In this document: positions 1-6,068 of the stretch, piece by piece
Numbering within the stretch: the stretch's first letter is position 1
Layout: the number at the start of each line of letters is the position of its first letter
Assembly (NCBI GenBank): GCA_900543275.1
Contig: UQQL01000047.1
Span: 1 to 16,617 of the forward strand
Length of the DNA: 16,617 nucleotides
Reading direction: 5' to 3'
DNA from: an uncultured Collinsella sp.
Lineage (GTDB): Bacteria; Actinomycetota; Coriobacteriia; Coriobacteriales; Coriobacteriaceae
Notes under the pieces: generated by a model
What the model saw: only the letters and a program-made list of their open reading frames with translations
Told to the model about the DNA's origin: nothing
Database searches by the model: none
Position numbers and translations under genes: made by a program

Positions 1-42
1 CTCTCTCCGTCGTCGGCAGCGTCAGATGTGTATAAGAGACAG
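1..42 (+). other. Illumina Nextera adapter and partial i5 index (sequencing artefact)
   Basis: Positions 10-23 read TCGTCGGCAGCGTC and 24-42 are AGATGTGTATAAGAGACAG, the 19-bp Tn5 mosaic end; together they are the complete Nextera read-1 transposase adapter. Positions 2-9, TCTCTCCG, match from memory the Nextera XT v2 index S511, and position 1 (C) fits the last base of the flow-cell arm. This is library DNA, not genome. Translated, it yields the well-known artefact peptides MYKRQ on one strand and SLIHI on the other. The biological sequence starts at 43, and the gene there is truncated. Confidence 0.98.
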
Positions 43-765
43 GTACACCACGTGTCCGAGGTGCTTGAGCTGATCGGGCTCGCGCGTGATGCCAAGCTCT
101 TCGTTGATGCGACGTGCCGTGGCGGCCGCGACGTCTTCCCCGGGGAGCGGATGGCCGGCGCAGCTGTCGGCCAGCACCCCGCCCCACAGGCGCTTGAGCG
201 GACTGCGACGGCAGAGCAGCAGGCGCGCGCCCTCGCCCCACCCCTCGACCAGAAGCGTCAGAAATGCCTGGTGCAGGACGCCCTCCCCCGTATGGGCTTC
301 GATGCGATCGACGGGGCCAAGCGCCTCGCCGGTCGCGGCATCGACCGCCACGACCTCGGCACCCGCGCCGCCCTCATCCCAGCCGGCGCGCAGAATGCGG
401 GCGGCAGCTTCCTCGAGCGCGGCGATGAGCTCCTTGGTGGTATCGAGCACGCGCTGCAGGTCATCCGTGCTCGCCTGCTCGACATGAAAACCTGTGCTTG
501 CAACTACCGGCACACTAAAGCACGTGGCCAGCGCCGCCGCGATATCGTGCGCCGGGATCTCGTCTCGATGGCACGGAACGGCCAGGATGCTCACCGTCGC
601 CGTACGGCCGGGCTCGGGACGCGGAATGGCCTGTGCCGTGGCGCCCAGGTGCGCAAATTCCGGCGAGCAGGCGTAGACCGCCATGCCTCGCGGTGTCACC
701 GTCAACTGGGCCTCGAGCGCAAACTTGCCCTCGCCCACTACAACCTTTGTCGTGTGCATACCCAT
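43..765 (-). CDS. LpdD-like prenylated-flavin chaperone domain fused to IDI-like Nudix domain (3' end missing)
   Basis: 241 residues are visible; the C-terminus is lost at the adapter junction. The ATG at 765 has AGGAG at 771-775, five bases upstream, which decides the start although the frame is open further out. Residues 8-120 resemble the LpdD/PAC-like family that helps mature prenylated FMN in UbiD-type decarboxylases: FAHLGATAQAIPRP (38-51), TATVSILAVPCHRDE (55-69), STGFHVEQAST (90-100). Residues 137-241 resemble type 1 isopentenyl-diphosphate isomerase: H158 and H165 match E. coli His25/His32, WGGVLADSCAGHPLPGE (194-210) matches the active-site loop with H205 as His69, and a Nudix-like box follows (G204, E210, R218, E222, E223, G225). 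The catalytic Cys67 position is Ala203, with Cys202 next to it. Family assignments are from recalled motifs, not a search. IDI makes DMAPP, the prenyl source for prFMN, so the fusion makes biochemical sense, but isomerase activity is doubtful. Confidence 0.8.
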
Positions 766-805
766 GGGATCTCCTGTCGCCCGCAATGTACCTGAGACCA
801 TCTTC

Positions 806-846
806 GCCTGTATTGCGACTATACAGGCAAGCGCAGCCTGCGGCAA
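806..846 (-). promoter_or_regulatory. Promoter with overlapping palindromic operator for the LpdD/IDI gene
   Basis: On the minus strand TTGCCG (846-841) lies 17 bases before TATAGT (823-818), a good sigma70-type pair, 53 bases from the ATG at 765. The -10 sits inside a perfect inverted repeat, GCCTGTAT (806-813) and ATACAGGC (821-828) with a 7-base spacer. A repressor bound there would block the promoter. The regulator is unknown; the divergent MFS gene may share the control. Confidence 0.6.
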
Positions 847-926
847 AGGAGGCAGGCACCTGACACATTCTGTTAGAGTTGCAGGGATTGAATCCCGCTT
901 ATTCATGCGACATTGGAGTGACAACC

Positions 927-2162
927 TTGACCGCCGCAACCACGCCTAAAAGTAAGTCAACCGCCGCCGCGCTCTCCCCCGCGCGCACCAGGCTCTGCCT
1001 AGCGCTGCTCGTGCTGCTGGGATTCTCGCTCGGCTGCTCCGAGTTCGTGGTCATCGGCATCGAAAGTGACTTGGCGACGGAACTCGGCATATCGCTTGCC
1101 GCTGCGGGCCAGCTCATCAGCGTTTTTGCACTGGTCTACGCCATCGCGACGCCGGTGCTTGCGCTCAGCACGGGGCGCTTCCGTCGTTACCAGCTGCTCG
1201 TGTGCTACAGCATTATCTTTGTGCTCGGCAATCTGGTCATGGCGTTGGCGCCCAACTTCCAGGTACTGTTTATCTCGCGCATTGTCCTGGGATCCGTCTC
1301 GGGCGCACTGCTCGCCGTGGGCGTGACGTACATCCCCGAGCTGCTGTCCCCGCAGCAAACTTCGCTTGCCATCTCGGTCGTGTACGGCGCGTTTTCCGTG
1401 GCGATGGTCTTTGTGACCTCGATTGGCAAGTTTGTGGCCGACACGCTCGACTGGCACGTGGCCATGTACGGTACGCTGACCTTTGCCGTTTTGATCTGCG
1501 GAGCGCTCGTGGCGTTTATGCCGCGCGCCGGACAGACCGACGAACCCGCTACCTTCCGCGAGCAGGCGGGTCTGCTACGCGAACCGAGCATCATCACCGG
1601 CATGCTCATCTTTTTGTTTGGCGTGGGATCAGTCTATGTGTTCTACGGCTACGTGACGCCTTATCTTGAGCAGGTGCTGGGCATGGGCACTGTTCAGGCG
1701 AGCACCACGCTTATGGCCTACGGCGTGTTCTGCCTAGTCTCGAACATCTTGGGCGGATGGATCGACGCGCGCTTTGGCATGAAGGCGCTGCTTGTGACGT
1801 TTGTGCTGCAAGCTGCGGCGTTACTCGGGCTGTTTGCCGTGGGCGACACCATGCCGCTCGCGCTGGTCTTTGTCTTTAGCCTAGCGCTGCTCATGTACCT
1901 GTTCTCGGTGTCATGCATCACGCACTTTATGGACGTGGCGCGCAGCCGCCATCCCAAGTCGATGGTGCTCGCGAGCTCGGTAGAACCCATGGCGTTTAAC
2001 GTCGGCATTTCGTTTGGCACCGCAGTAGGCGGCGCCGTGGTGAGCAGCGTTGGCATTGCCTACGTGGGCGCCGTGGGCGCTGCGTTCTCGCTTGTGGCCT
2101 GGGCGCTTACGCTGGTGACGATTAAGTTGGCTCGCTGGGAGCGCAAGCGGGCGAGGGCGTAA
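927..2162 (+). CDS. MFS efflux transporter, DHA1 (AraJ/YdhP-like) family
   Basis: A 411-residue integral membrane protein with about 12 hydrophobic segments, the usual MFS size. Near the N-terminus, CSEFVVIGIESDLATELGIS matches the DHA1 pattern in which a TM1 acidic residue is followed by 'IA-DLGIS', and STGRFRRYQLL between TM2 and TM3 is a motif-A-like loop. A cytoplasmic linker, MPRAGQTDEPATFREQ, separates the two halves. Such proteins export drugs, sugars or nucleosides by proton antiport; the substrate cannot be read from sequence. I chose TTG at 927 because GGAG at 915-918 lies eight bases upstream; in-frame GTG 918 and TTG 879 are alternatives. It is divergent from the LpdD/IDI gene and 51 bases ahead of the phosphatase, which may be cotranscribed. 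Confidence 0.9.
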   Translation: MTAATTPKSKSTAAALSPARTRLCLALLVLLGFSLGCSEFVVIGIESDLATELGISLAAAGQLISVFALVYAIATPVLALSTGRFRRYQLLVCYSIIFVLGNLVMALAPNFQVLFISRIVLGSVSGALLAVGVTYIPELLSPQQTSLAISVVYGAFSVAMVFVTSIGKFVADTLDWHVAMYGTLTFAVLICGALVAFMPRAGQTDEPATFREQAGLLREPSIITGMLIFLFGVGSVYVFYGYVTPYLEQVLGMGTVQASTTLMAYGVFCLVSNILGGWIDARFGMKALLVTFVLQAAALLGLFAVGDTMPLALVFVFSLALLMYLFSVSCITHFMDVARSRHPKSMVLASSVEPMAFNVGISFGTAVGGAVVSSVGIAYVGAVGAAFSLVAWALTLVTIKLARWERKRARA

Positions 2163-2213
2163 GCACAGATGCGATACTCGAGCTCGATGATGGCGATCGA
2201 AAGGAAACCGCAT

Positions 2214-2660
2214 ATGCAACGTGTACTGTTTATCTGCTATGGAAATATCTGTCGCTCGACGATGGCTGAGTCGGTGTTTACCGAGCTGGTGCGCCGCGCT
2301 GGGCGCGCGGGCGAGTTTGTCATCGATTCTGCAGCGACCTCAACTGAGGAGATCGGCAACCCGCCGCATCATGGCACGGTCGCCAAGCTGCGCGAGGTCG
2401 GGATTCCCGTCGTTGCCCACCGCGCACGCCAGGTGCGTCGCGCGGAGTATGGCGACTGGGATCACATTGTCTATATGGATGCCGAGAACGCGCGTGGCCT
2501 GCGTCGCATCTTTGGCGACGACCCCGACGGCAAGATTACGCGCTTGCTCGATTGGACCGAGCGCCCCGGCGACGTGGCCGATCCCTGGTACACCGGCAAC
2601 TTCGATGCCACCTACCGCGACGTGCTCGACGGTTGCATCGCTATGCTCGAGCAGCTGTAG
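2214..2660 (+). CDS. Low-molecular-weight protein tyrosine phosphatase
   Basis: A cytoplasmic phosphatase of 148 residues, normal for the family. The P-loop starts almost at the N-terminus: C8-YGNIC-R14-S15 fits CX5R(S/T), with Cys8 the nucleophile and Arg14 the phosphate binder. DPWY at 123-126 supplies the general acid Asp123. ATG 2214 is preceded by AAGGAAA about six bases upstream; the frame is open to 2169 but without a ribosome site. Bacterial LMW-PTPs act on tyrosine kinases of capsule export or on arginine-phosphate; no such partner is in the window, so the target is unknown. The gene ends in a repeat-rich convergent region. Confidence 0.93.
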   Translation: MQRVLFICYGNICRSTMAESVFTELVRRAGRAGEFVIDSAATSTEEIGNPPHHGTVAKLREVGIPVVAHRARQVRRAEYGDWDHIVYMDAENARGLRRIFGDDPDGKITRLLDWTERPGDVADPWYTGNFDATYRDVLDGCIAMLEQL

Positions 2661-2697
2661 GCAAGCGAGCTCGCGAGGTGCGCCATTGGCATAAAAC

Positions 2698-2819
2698 GAG
2701 CGTGGATTATCTCCCGCATACAAATTGAGCGTGGATTTTCTCCCACTTTGAGCGTTCAAGTGCGCTCTAAACGGGAGAAAATCCACGCTCATTTTCTCGG
2801 TGGGACAAAATCCACGTTC
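2698..2819. repeat. Four-copy 18-nt repeat forming nested hairpins; likely bidirectional terminator or REP-like element
   Basis: The unit GAGCGTGGATTTTCTCCC occurs four times: direct at 2698-2715 (one change) and 2727-2744, inverted at 2773-2790 (exact) and 2802-2819 (two changes). The inner pair forms a 29-bp arm hairpin, 2726-2754 with 2763-2791, matching at 26 of 29 positions around an 8-base loop. TTTT follows at 2792-2795 on the plus strand. It fills the space between two converging genes, so transcription termination from both sides is plausible, but the symmetric four-unit design goes beyond a plain terminator. Confidence 0.85.
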
Positions 2820-2821
2820 AA

Positions 2822-3151
2822 CTACTCGTCGACGATCTCGGCGAGCCAGACGTTGAGGGTGTCGACCTCGGGGCAGCAGAACTTTGCCGTACCAGGCTCG
2901 TTGCCAGGTACGGTTCCGCCATAGCGCAGGATATCGATATAGGGAAAGCCCACATGGCAGGCCATGGCGCACATCTTGCCGCGGTCTCGGTCAAAGTCAA
3001 AGACGTCGCCCGGCTTGTGACCATGGTGGCAGCGGCACGTCCCCAGCTGGTCCACGCAGCTCACGCGGATACGCGGCCGCTTGCCACGCGGCGCGCCGAG
3101 CGGCCTGTTCTCGCCCGCAGGCCTGACGCCGCCCTCGCCAGCGTTACTCAT
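2822..3151 (-). CDS. Small TIGR04076-like protein
   Basis: 109 residues. The core from about residue 25 resembles the TIGR04076 family of small cysteine-containing proteins of unknown function: RIRVSCVDQLGTCRCHHGHK (27-46), then PGDVFDFDRDRGKMCAMACH, the segment FPYIDILRYGG, and KFCCPEVDTLNVWL near the end. Its eight cysteines and several histidines could bind metal; that is inference. The first ~24 residues (Gly/Arg/Pro-rich) are a non-conserved-looking extension. The ATG at 3151 lies inside the end of the upstream kinase (shared ATGAGTAA), so translation is probably coupled; TTG at 3157 is the alternative start. Family assignment is from recall; no function is claimed. Confidence 0.75.
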   Translation of the reverse strand: MSNAGEGGVRPAGENRPLGAPRGKRPRIRVSCVDQLGTCRCHHGHKPGDVFDFDRDRGKMCAMACHVGFPYIDILRYGGTVPGNEPGTAKFCCPEVDTLNVWLAEIVDE

Positions 3152-3968
3152 GGTCAATCACATCCAGGCAGGCCTCGATGGGAAGGCCGGCCGACTTGTC
3201 CTCTTGGTCGGCATTGCGCTCGATAAGCTCAGCCACCACACGCATGGCATCGAACGTCGCGCGCTGCAGACTCCAACCTGCCATAACGCGGCCCATGAGC
3301 ACCGCCGAGAACGTATCGCCCGTGCCCGGGAAATAGACCGGAATGAGCTCAAAGGGAATCGTGAAGTACTCCCCCGCCACATGGTCGTAACCGATAACCG
3401 CGTTCGTGCCATTTACCACGGCGCTCGTAATGACCACCGACTTGGCACCCAGCTCGCGCACGGCGTCCACAAGGGCGCGGGCCTCATCGGGCGTGATCTG
3501 CTCTGCAATAGGCGTATCGGCGAGCAGACAGGCCTCGGTGTAGTTGGGCACCGCGTAGTCTGCGCACTCCAGCAGGTGCCGCATAAGGCCAATCGTGGAC
3601 TCGGGCACACCGGCATAGAGCTTGCCGTTGTCGCCCATGATGGGATCGACGAACACCTTGGTGCCCTTTTGCGCGCGGCGGTGGCAAAAGTCCGAGATGA
3701 TACGCGTCTCTTCCTCGGTCACGATAAAGCCGGTCGAGATGGCGTCGAACTCAAAGCCGAGCTCCTCCCAGATGGCGAGGCTCTGGCGCACGTACTCGGT
3801 GGTGTCGTGGATGTAGAACTTGGGATAGTTGAGCGTATCGGACACAAGTGCCGTCGGCAGGTTATGGATACGGTAGCCCATGTGCGACAGCACCGGCAGC
3901 ATGGCGGAAAGCGCGACCTTGCCGTAGCCGCACATATCGTTAATCAGCAGCAGCTGAGTATTCTTCAT
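3144..3968 (-). CDS. Pyridoxal/pyridoxamine kinase (PdxK/PdxY-like, ribokinase fold)
   Basis: 274 residues, the usual size for vitamin B6 kinases, which phosphorylate pyridoxal, pyridoxamine or pyridoxine in the salvage route to PLP. Visible motifs: N-terminal INDMCGYGKVALSAMLPVLS (9-28), LVSDTLNYP (41-49), DPIMGDNGKLY (108-118), PNYTEACLL (141-149) and the anion-hole/catalytic FPGTGDTFSA with Asp218 as the likely base. These point to PdxK/PdxY rather than ThiD, since it lacks the early hydroxymethylpyrimidine signature I would expect, but ThiD-like specificity cannot be excluded. ATG 3968 has GGGAG about eight bases upstream. It is the first gene of a two-gene unit with the TIGR04076-like gene. 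Confidence 0.9.
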   Translation of the reverse strand: MKNTQLLLINDMCGYGKVALSAMLPVLSHMGYRIHNLPTALVSDTLNYPKFYIHDTTEYVRQSLAIWEELGFEFDAISTGFIVTEEETRIISDFCHRRAQKGTKVFVDPIMGDNGKLYAGVPESTIGLMRHLLECADYAVPNYTEACLLADTPIAEQITPDEARALVDAVRELGAKSVVITSAVVNGTNAVIGYDHVAGEYFTIPFELIPVYFPGTGDTFSAVLMGRVMAGWSLQRATFDAMRVVAELIERNADQEDKSAGLPIEACLDVIDHE

Positions 3969-4056
3969 GAGGGTCTCCCTTGTTTCGGGCGCGGCGCGGC
4001 AGCGCCACAGTGCGACTAAGTGTAGCGCAGTGCAATCCAGGTCTTGCCTTCGGATG

Positions 4057-4186
4057 TAAGGCCAAGTTTGGGCCCTTTTTTGTTCTTAGAGTTTTTCTGG
4101 CGCTTCTTATTGCAGAAACTTGGCCTTAGAAGGCGCTATAAAATTCTAAGAACAAGTTTTGGCTCAAATTTGTTCTTAGGACTTTA
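4057..4186 (+). promoter_or_regulatory. Repeat-rich control region upstream of the Fic gene
   Basis: TTGTTCTTAG occurs at 4080-4089 and 4170-4179 and inverted at 4146-4155. The last two form a dyad spanning 4146-4179, and the third copy runs into the weak AGGA ribosome site (4178-4181) of the Fic gene. TAAGGCCAAGTTT (4057-4069) is exactly inverted at 4116-4128. A 32-base direct repeat (4064-4095 and 4154-4185) matches at 24 positions. TATAAA at 4137-4142 may be the -10; I see no convincing -35. The arrangement suggests an autoregulatory operator array, perhaps bound by the Fic protein's own winged helix. Confidence 0.55.
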
Positions 4187-4189
4187 ACG

Positions 4190-5362
4190 ATGCTCGCACC
4201 CATAACACCCGGACGACAGGGAAACGTCAGGCACAACCTTTCGGGAGCCCTCGCCTACGATTCGTTTAGACCCGCCAACATGGATTCGTTCTTTCCACTT
4301 GATTTATCCGTTGATTCCATGCGACTCATTTCCGACTGCCGCGCCATACTCGGCGAAGTTGAGGGCATGTCTCGATTTGTTCCGAACATCGACATGTACC
4401 TTTCCATGTACGTTCGCAAGGAAGCGCTCTTGTCCTCCCAAATCGAGGGAACGCAATGTACGTTCGATGACGTTCTTGATCCGTCAAACGAATCCAATGC
4501 GAGCCGGGACCTAACCGACGTCGTCAACTACACTCGGGCGGTGCAGCAGGCGACCGAGCTCATGGAGGAATTGCCGCTCTGCATGAGGCTGCTCAAATCC
4601 GTCCATGCCACATTGCTTGGGAATGGCAGAGGATCTGACAAGACGCCGGGCCAGTTTAGGACGACCCAGAACTGGGTCGGACCAAACGGCTGCACGCTCA
4701 ATGAGGCTCCGTATGTCCCTCCCAACACGGAGGATATGAAGGAGGCGCTTGGCGACCTCGAGCTTTTCATCAACGAACGTGACGACATCGATCCGGTCAT
4801 CAAGGCTGCTTTGGTGCACTACCAGTTTGAAACCACGCACCCGTTCCTCGACGGCAACGGGCGCCTCGGGCGTCTGCTCATCCTCCTTTCGCTCATACAT
4901 GATGGGGCGCTCACCAAGCCGGTCATCTATCCCTCGTATGAACTCAAACGACGCAGGAGCGAGTACTACGATTGGCTTATGCGCGTAAGGCAGACAGGTG
5001 ACTTCGAAGGATGGGTTTCGTTTTTCAGCACCTGTTTACTTGCGAGCGCACGCGAGGCGCGGGATTCGATGCGAAAGCTTGTTGATCTCCATTCGGAAAC
5101 CGAAAGGCTGATTCTCGAAAAAGCAGGAAGGGCTACAACGAACGCTCTTATGCTACTCGACCTTCTCGAGGGCAATCCCATCGTCGACATCGCCTTTGTC
5201 TCTGAACGAATGCCGATTAGCAGATCGAGCGCAAACAACCTTATATCCCAATTTACCGATTGGGGCATTCTTGTCCAACGCGACACGAGCAGGAAACGAT
5301 ATCGCACGTTTTCATATGAGCCATACCTCGCCATCCTCCGAACTGGCGACGAGCCGCTCTGA
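4190..5362 (+). CDS. Fic family protein with N-terminal inhibitory helix and C-terminal winged helix
   Basis: 390 residues. The Fic core has H217-PFLDGNGRLGR (217-228), the complete HPFx[D/E]GNGRxxR motif, so catalysis is expected: AMP transfer (or reversal) onto a target hydroxyl. SSQIEG at 82-87 fits the inhibitory [S/T]xxxE[G/N] motif, with Glu86 blocking ATP, making this a class II, self-inhibited Fic with no separate antitoxin. Residues 311-380 look like a winged helix (DIAFVSERMPISRSSANNLI, then the RDTSRKRYRTF wing), common in this Fic subgroup and a candidate for autoregulation. By eye its base composition is less GC-rich than its neighbours, with AT-rich flanks, suggesting acquisition by transfer. 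ATG 4190 follows AGGA by eight bases. The target is unknown. Confidence 0.95.
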   Translation: MLAPITPGRQGNVRHNLSGALAYDSFRPANMDSFFPLDLSVDSMRLISDCRAILGEVEGMSRFVPNIDMYLSMYVRKEALLSSQIEGTQCTFDDVLDPSNESNASRDLTDVVNYTRAVQQATELMEELPLCMRLLKSVHATLLGNGRGSDKTPGQFRTTQNWVGPNGCTLNEAPYVPPNTEDMKEALGDLELFINERDDIDPVIKAALVHYQFETTHPFLDGNGRLGRLLILLSLIHDGALTKPVIYPSYELKRRRSEYYDWLMRVRQTGDFEGWVSFFSTCLLASAREARDSMRKLVDLHSETERLILEKAGRATTNALMLLDLLEGNPIVDIAFVSERMPISRSSANNLISQFTDWGILVQRDTSRKRYRTFSYEPYLAILRTGDEPL

Positions 5363-5373
5363 GTCTCGGAAAG

Positions 5374-5444
5374 CCAAGGGGGCAAAACCGGCAACTGCCA
5401 GTCTTGCCCCCTTGGTGCAAAGTAACCTTTCCCCCTTGCACCAA
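5374..5444 (+). terminator. Two mutually exclusive hairpins downstream of the Fic gene
   Basis: CCAAGGGGGCAA (5374-5385) pairs perfectly with TTGCCCCCTTGG (5404-5415), and TTGGTGCAA (5412-5420) pairs perfectly with TTGCACCAA (5436-5444). The stems share TTGG at 5412-5415, so full formation of both is impossible. Neither is followed by a T-run, so simple intrinsic termination is uncertain; an attenuator-like switch or a repeat remnant is possible. Confidence 0.5.
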
Positions 5445-5477
5445 TCAACAAACCGCATGAACAACTACTTTGGTACC

Positions 5478-5540
5478 TTGACATTCATTTCTCATGCTCC
5501 TAGATTGGTTAGGCACAAAACAATTCCACTACCTAACTAA
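5478..5540 (+). promoter_or_regulatory. Promoter and operator-like dyad of the MarR-ABC operon
   Basis: TTGACA at 5478-5483 is a perfect -35, followed after 17 bases by TAGATT (5501-5506) as -10. An inverted repeat, TTGGTTAGG (5505-5513) and CCTAACTAA (5532-5540), matches at eight of nine positions and overlaps the -10 and start region. A MarR dimer bound there would repress its own operon; this is the expected design for MarR-exporter units, but binding is inferred. Confidence 0.75.
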
Positions 5541-5561
5541 AGAAAGGAGCGGCACTAATTC

Positions 5562-6068
5562 ATGTGCGATGAACCTCTTAACCTTTGTTCGCACGAGCCC
5601 GGCGGCGACCCGTCACAGCCGGCGGATGTACCCGAAGCGGTCAGAGCCGAAGACAAGCTTGCCAAGTGCATCCTCAATAATCTGGGCTTTTGCGGCCATT
5701 ACATGCATTTTCATGGCGGAGGCGTGTCCGGCAAGGCGCCCATCATCTGCCTGCTGGCCAAGCAACCCGGCGGCGAGATGTCGCAGCAGGAGCTCGGCAT
5801 GCACTTTGACCTCAAGCCGGGATCGCTTTCCGAGATCCTGTCCAAGCTCGAGCTCAACGGCCTCATCGAGCGCAGCCGTAACCCCAAGGATCGACGGCAA
5901 CTCACCATTCGTCTGACCGAAACCGGCCGGGAAAACGCCCGAATCGACCAGGCGGCCCGCATCCACTTTAGAGAACGGGCCTTTAGCGCGCTCACCCACG
6001 ACGAGCGCGAAGACCTCGCCGAAATGCTCGATAAAATCCGCGTAACCTGGGAGGAACTGGATGATTAA
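5562..6068 (+). CDS. MarR family transcriptional regulator
   Basis: 168 residues with a winged helix at about 58-122: the recognition region MSQQELGMHFDLKPGSLSEILSKLE is followed by LIERSRNPKDRRQLTIRLTETG, the typical MarR wing with its Asp-Arg-Arg turn. The N-terminal 30 residues are a polar extension, and Cys2, Cys9, Cys36, Cys44 and Cys63 leave room for redox or metal sensing (speculative). AAGGAG at 5544-5549 precedes ATG 5562 by 12 bases, a little long. The stop overlaps the first ABC gene (ATGATTAA), so regulator and exporter are translated together. It probably represses the operon until a toxic substrate binds. Confidence 0.93.
   Translation: MCDEPLNLCSHEPGGDPSQPADVPEAVRAEDKLAKCILNNLGFCGHYMHFHGGGVSGKAPIICLLAKQPGGEMSQQELGMHFDLKPGSLSEILSKLELNGLIERSRNPKDRRQLTIRLTETGRENARIDQAARIHFRERAFSALTHDEREDLAEMLDKIRVTWEELDD

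Noticed and set aside
28..795. Plus-strand 255-codon open frame starting MYKRQ
   Set aside because: It starts inside the adapter and is antisense to the LpdD/IDI gene.
2698..2819. CRISPR array
   Set aside because: The four units alternate orientation and have unequal spacing, and no cas gene is present.
3081..4019. Plus-strand 312-codon open frame
   Set aside because: Antisense to the B6 kinase gene, which has clear motifs and a ribosome site.
4190..5362. Fic toxin with separate antitoxin (class I)
   Set aside because: No small antitoxin gene lies upstream, and the inhibitory motif is within the protein itself.
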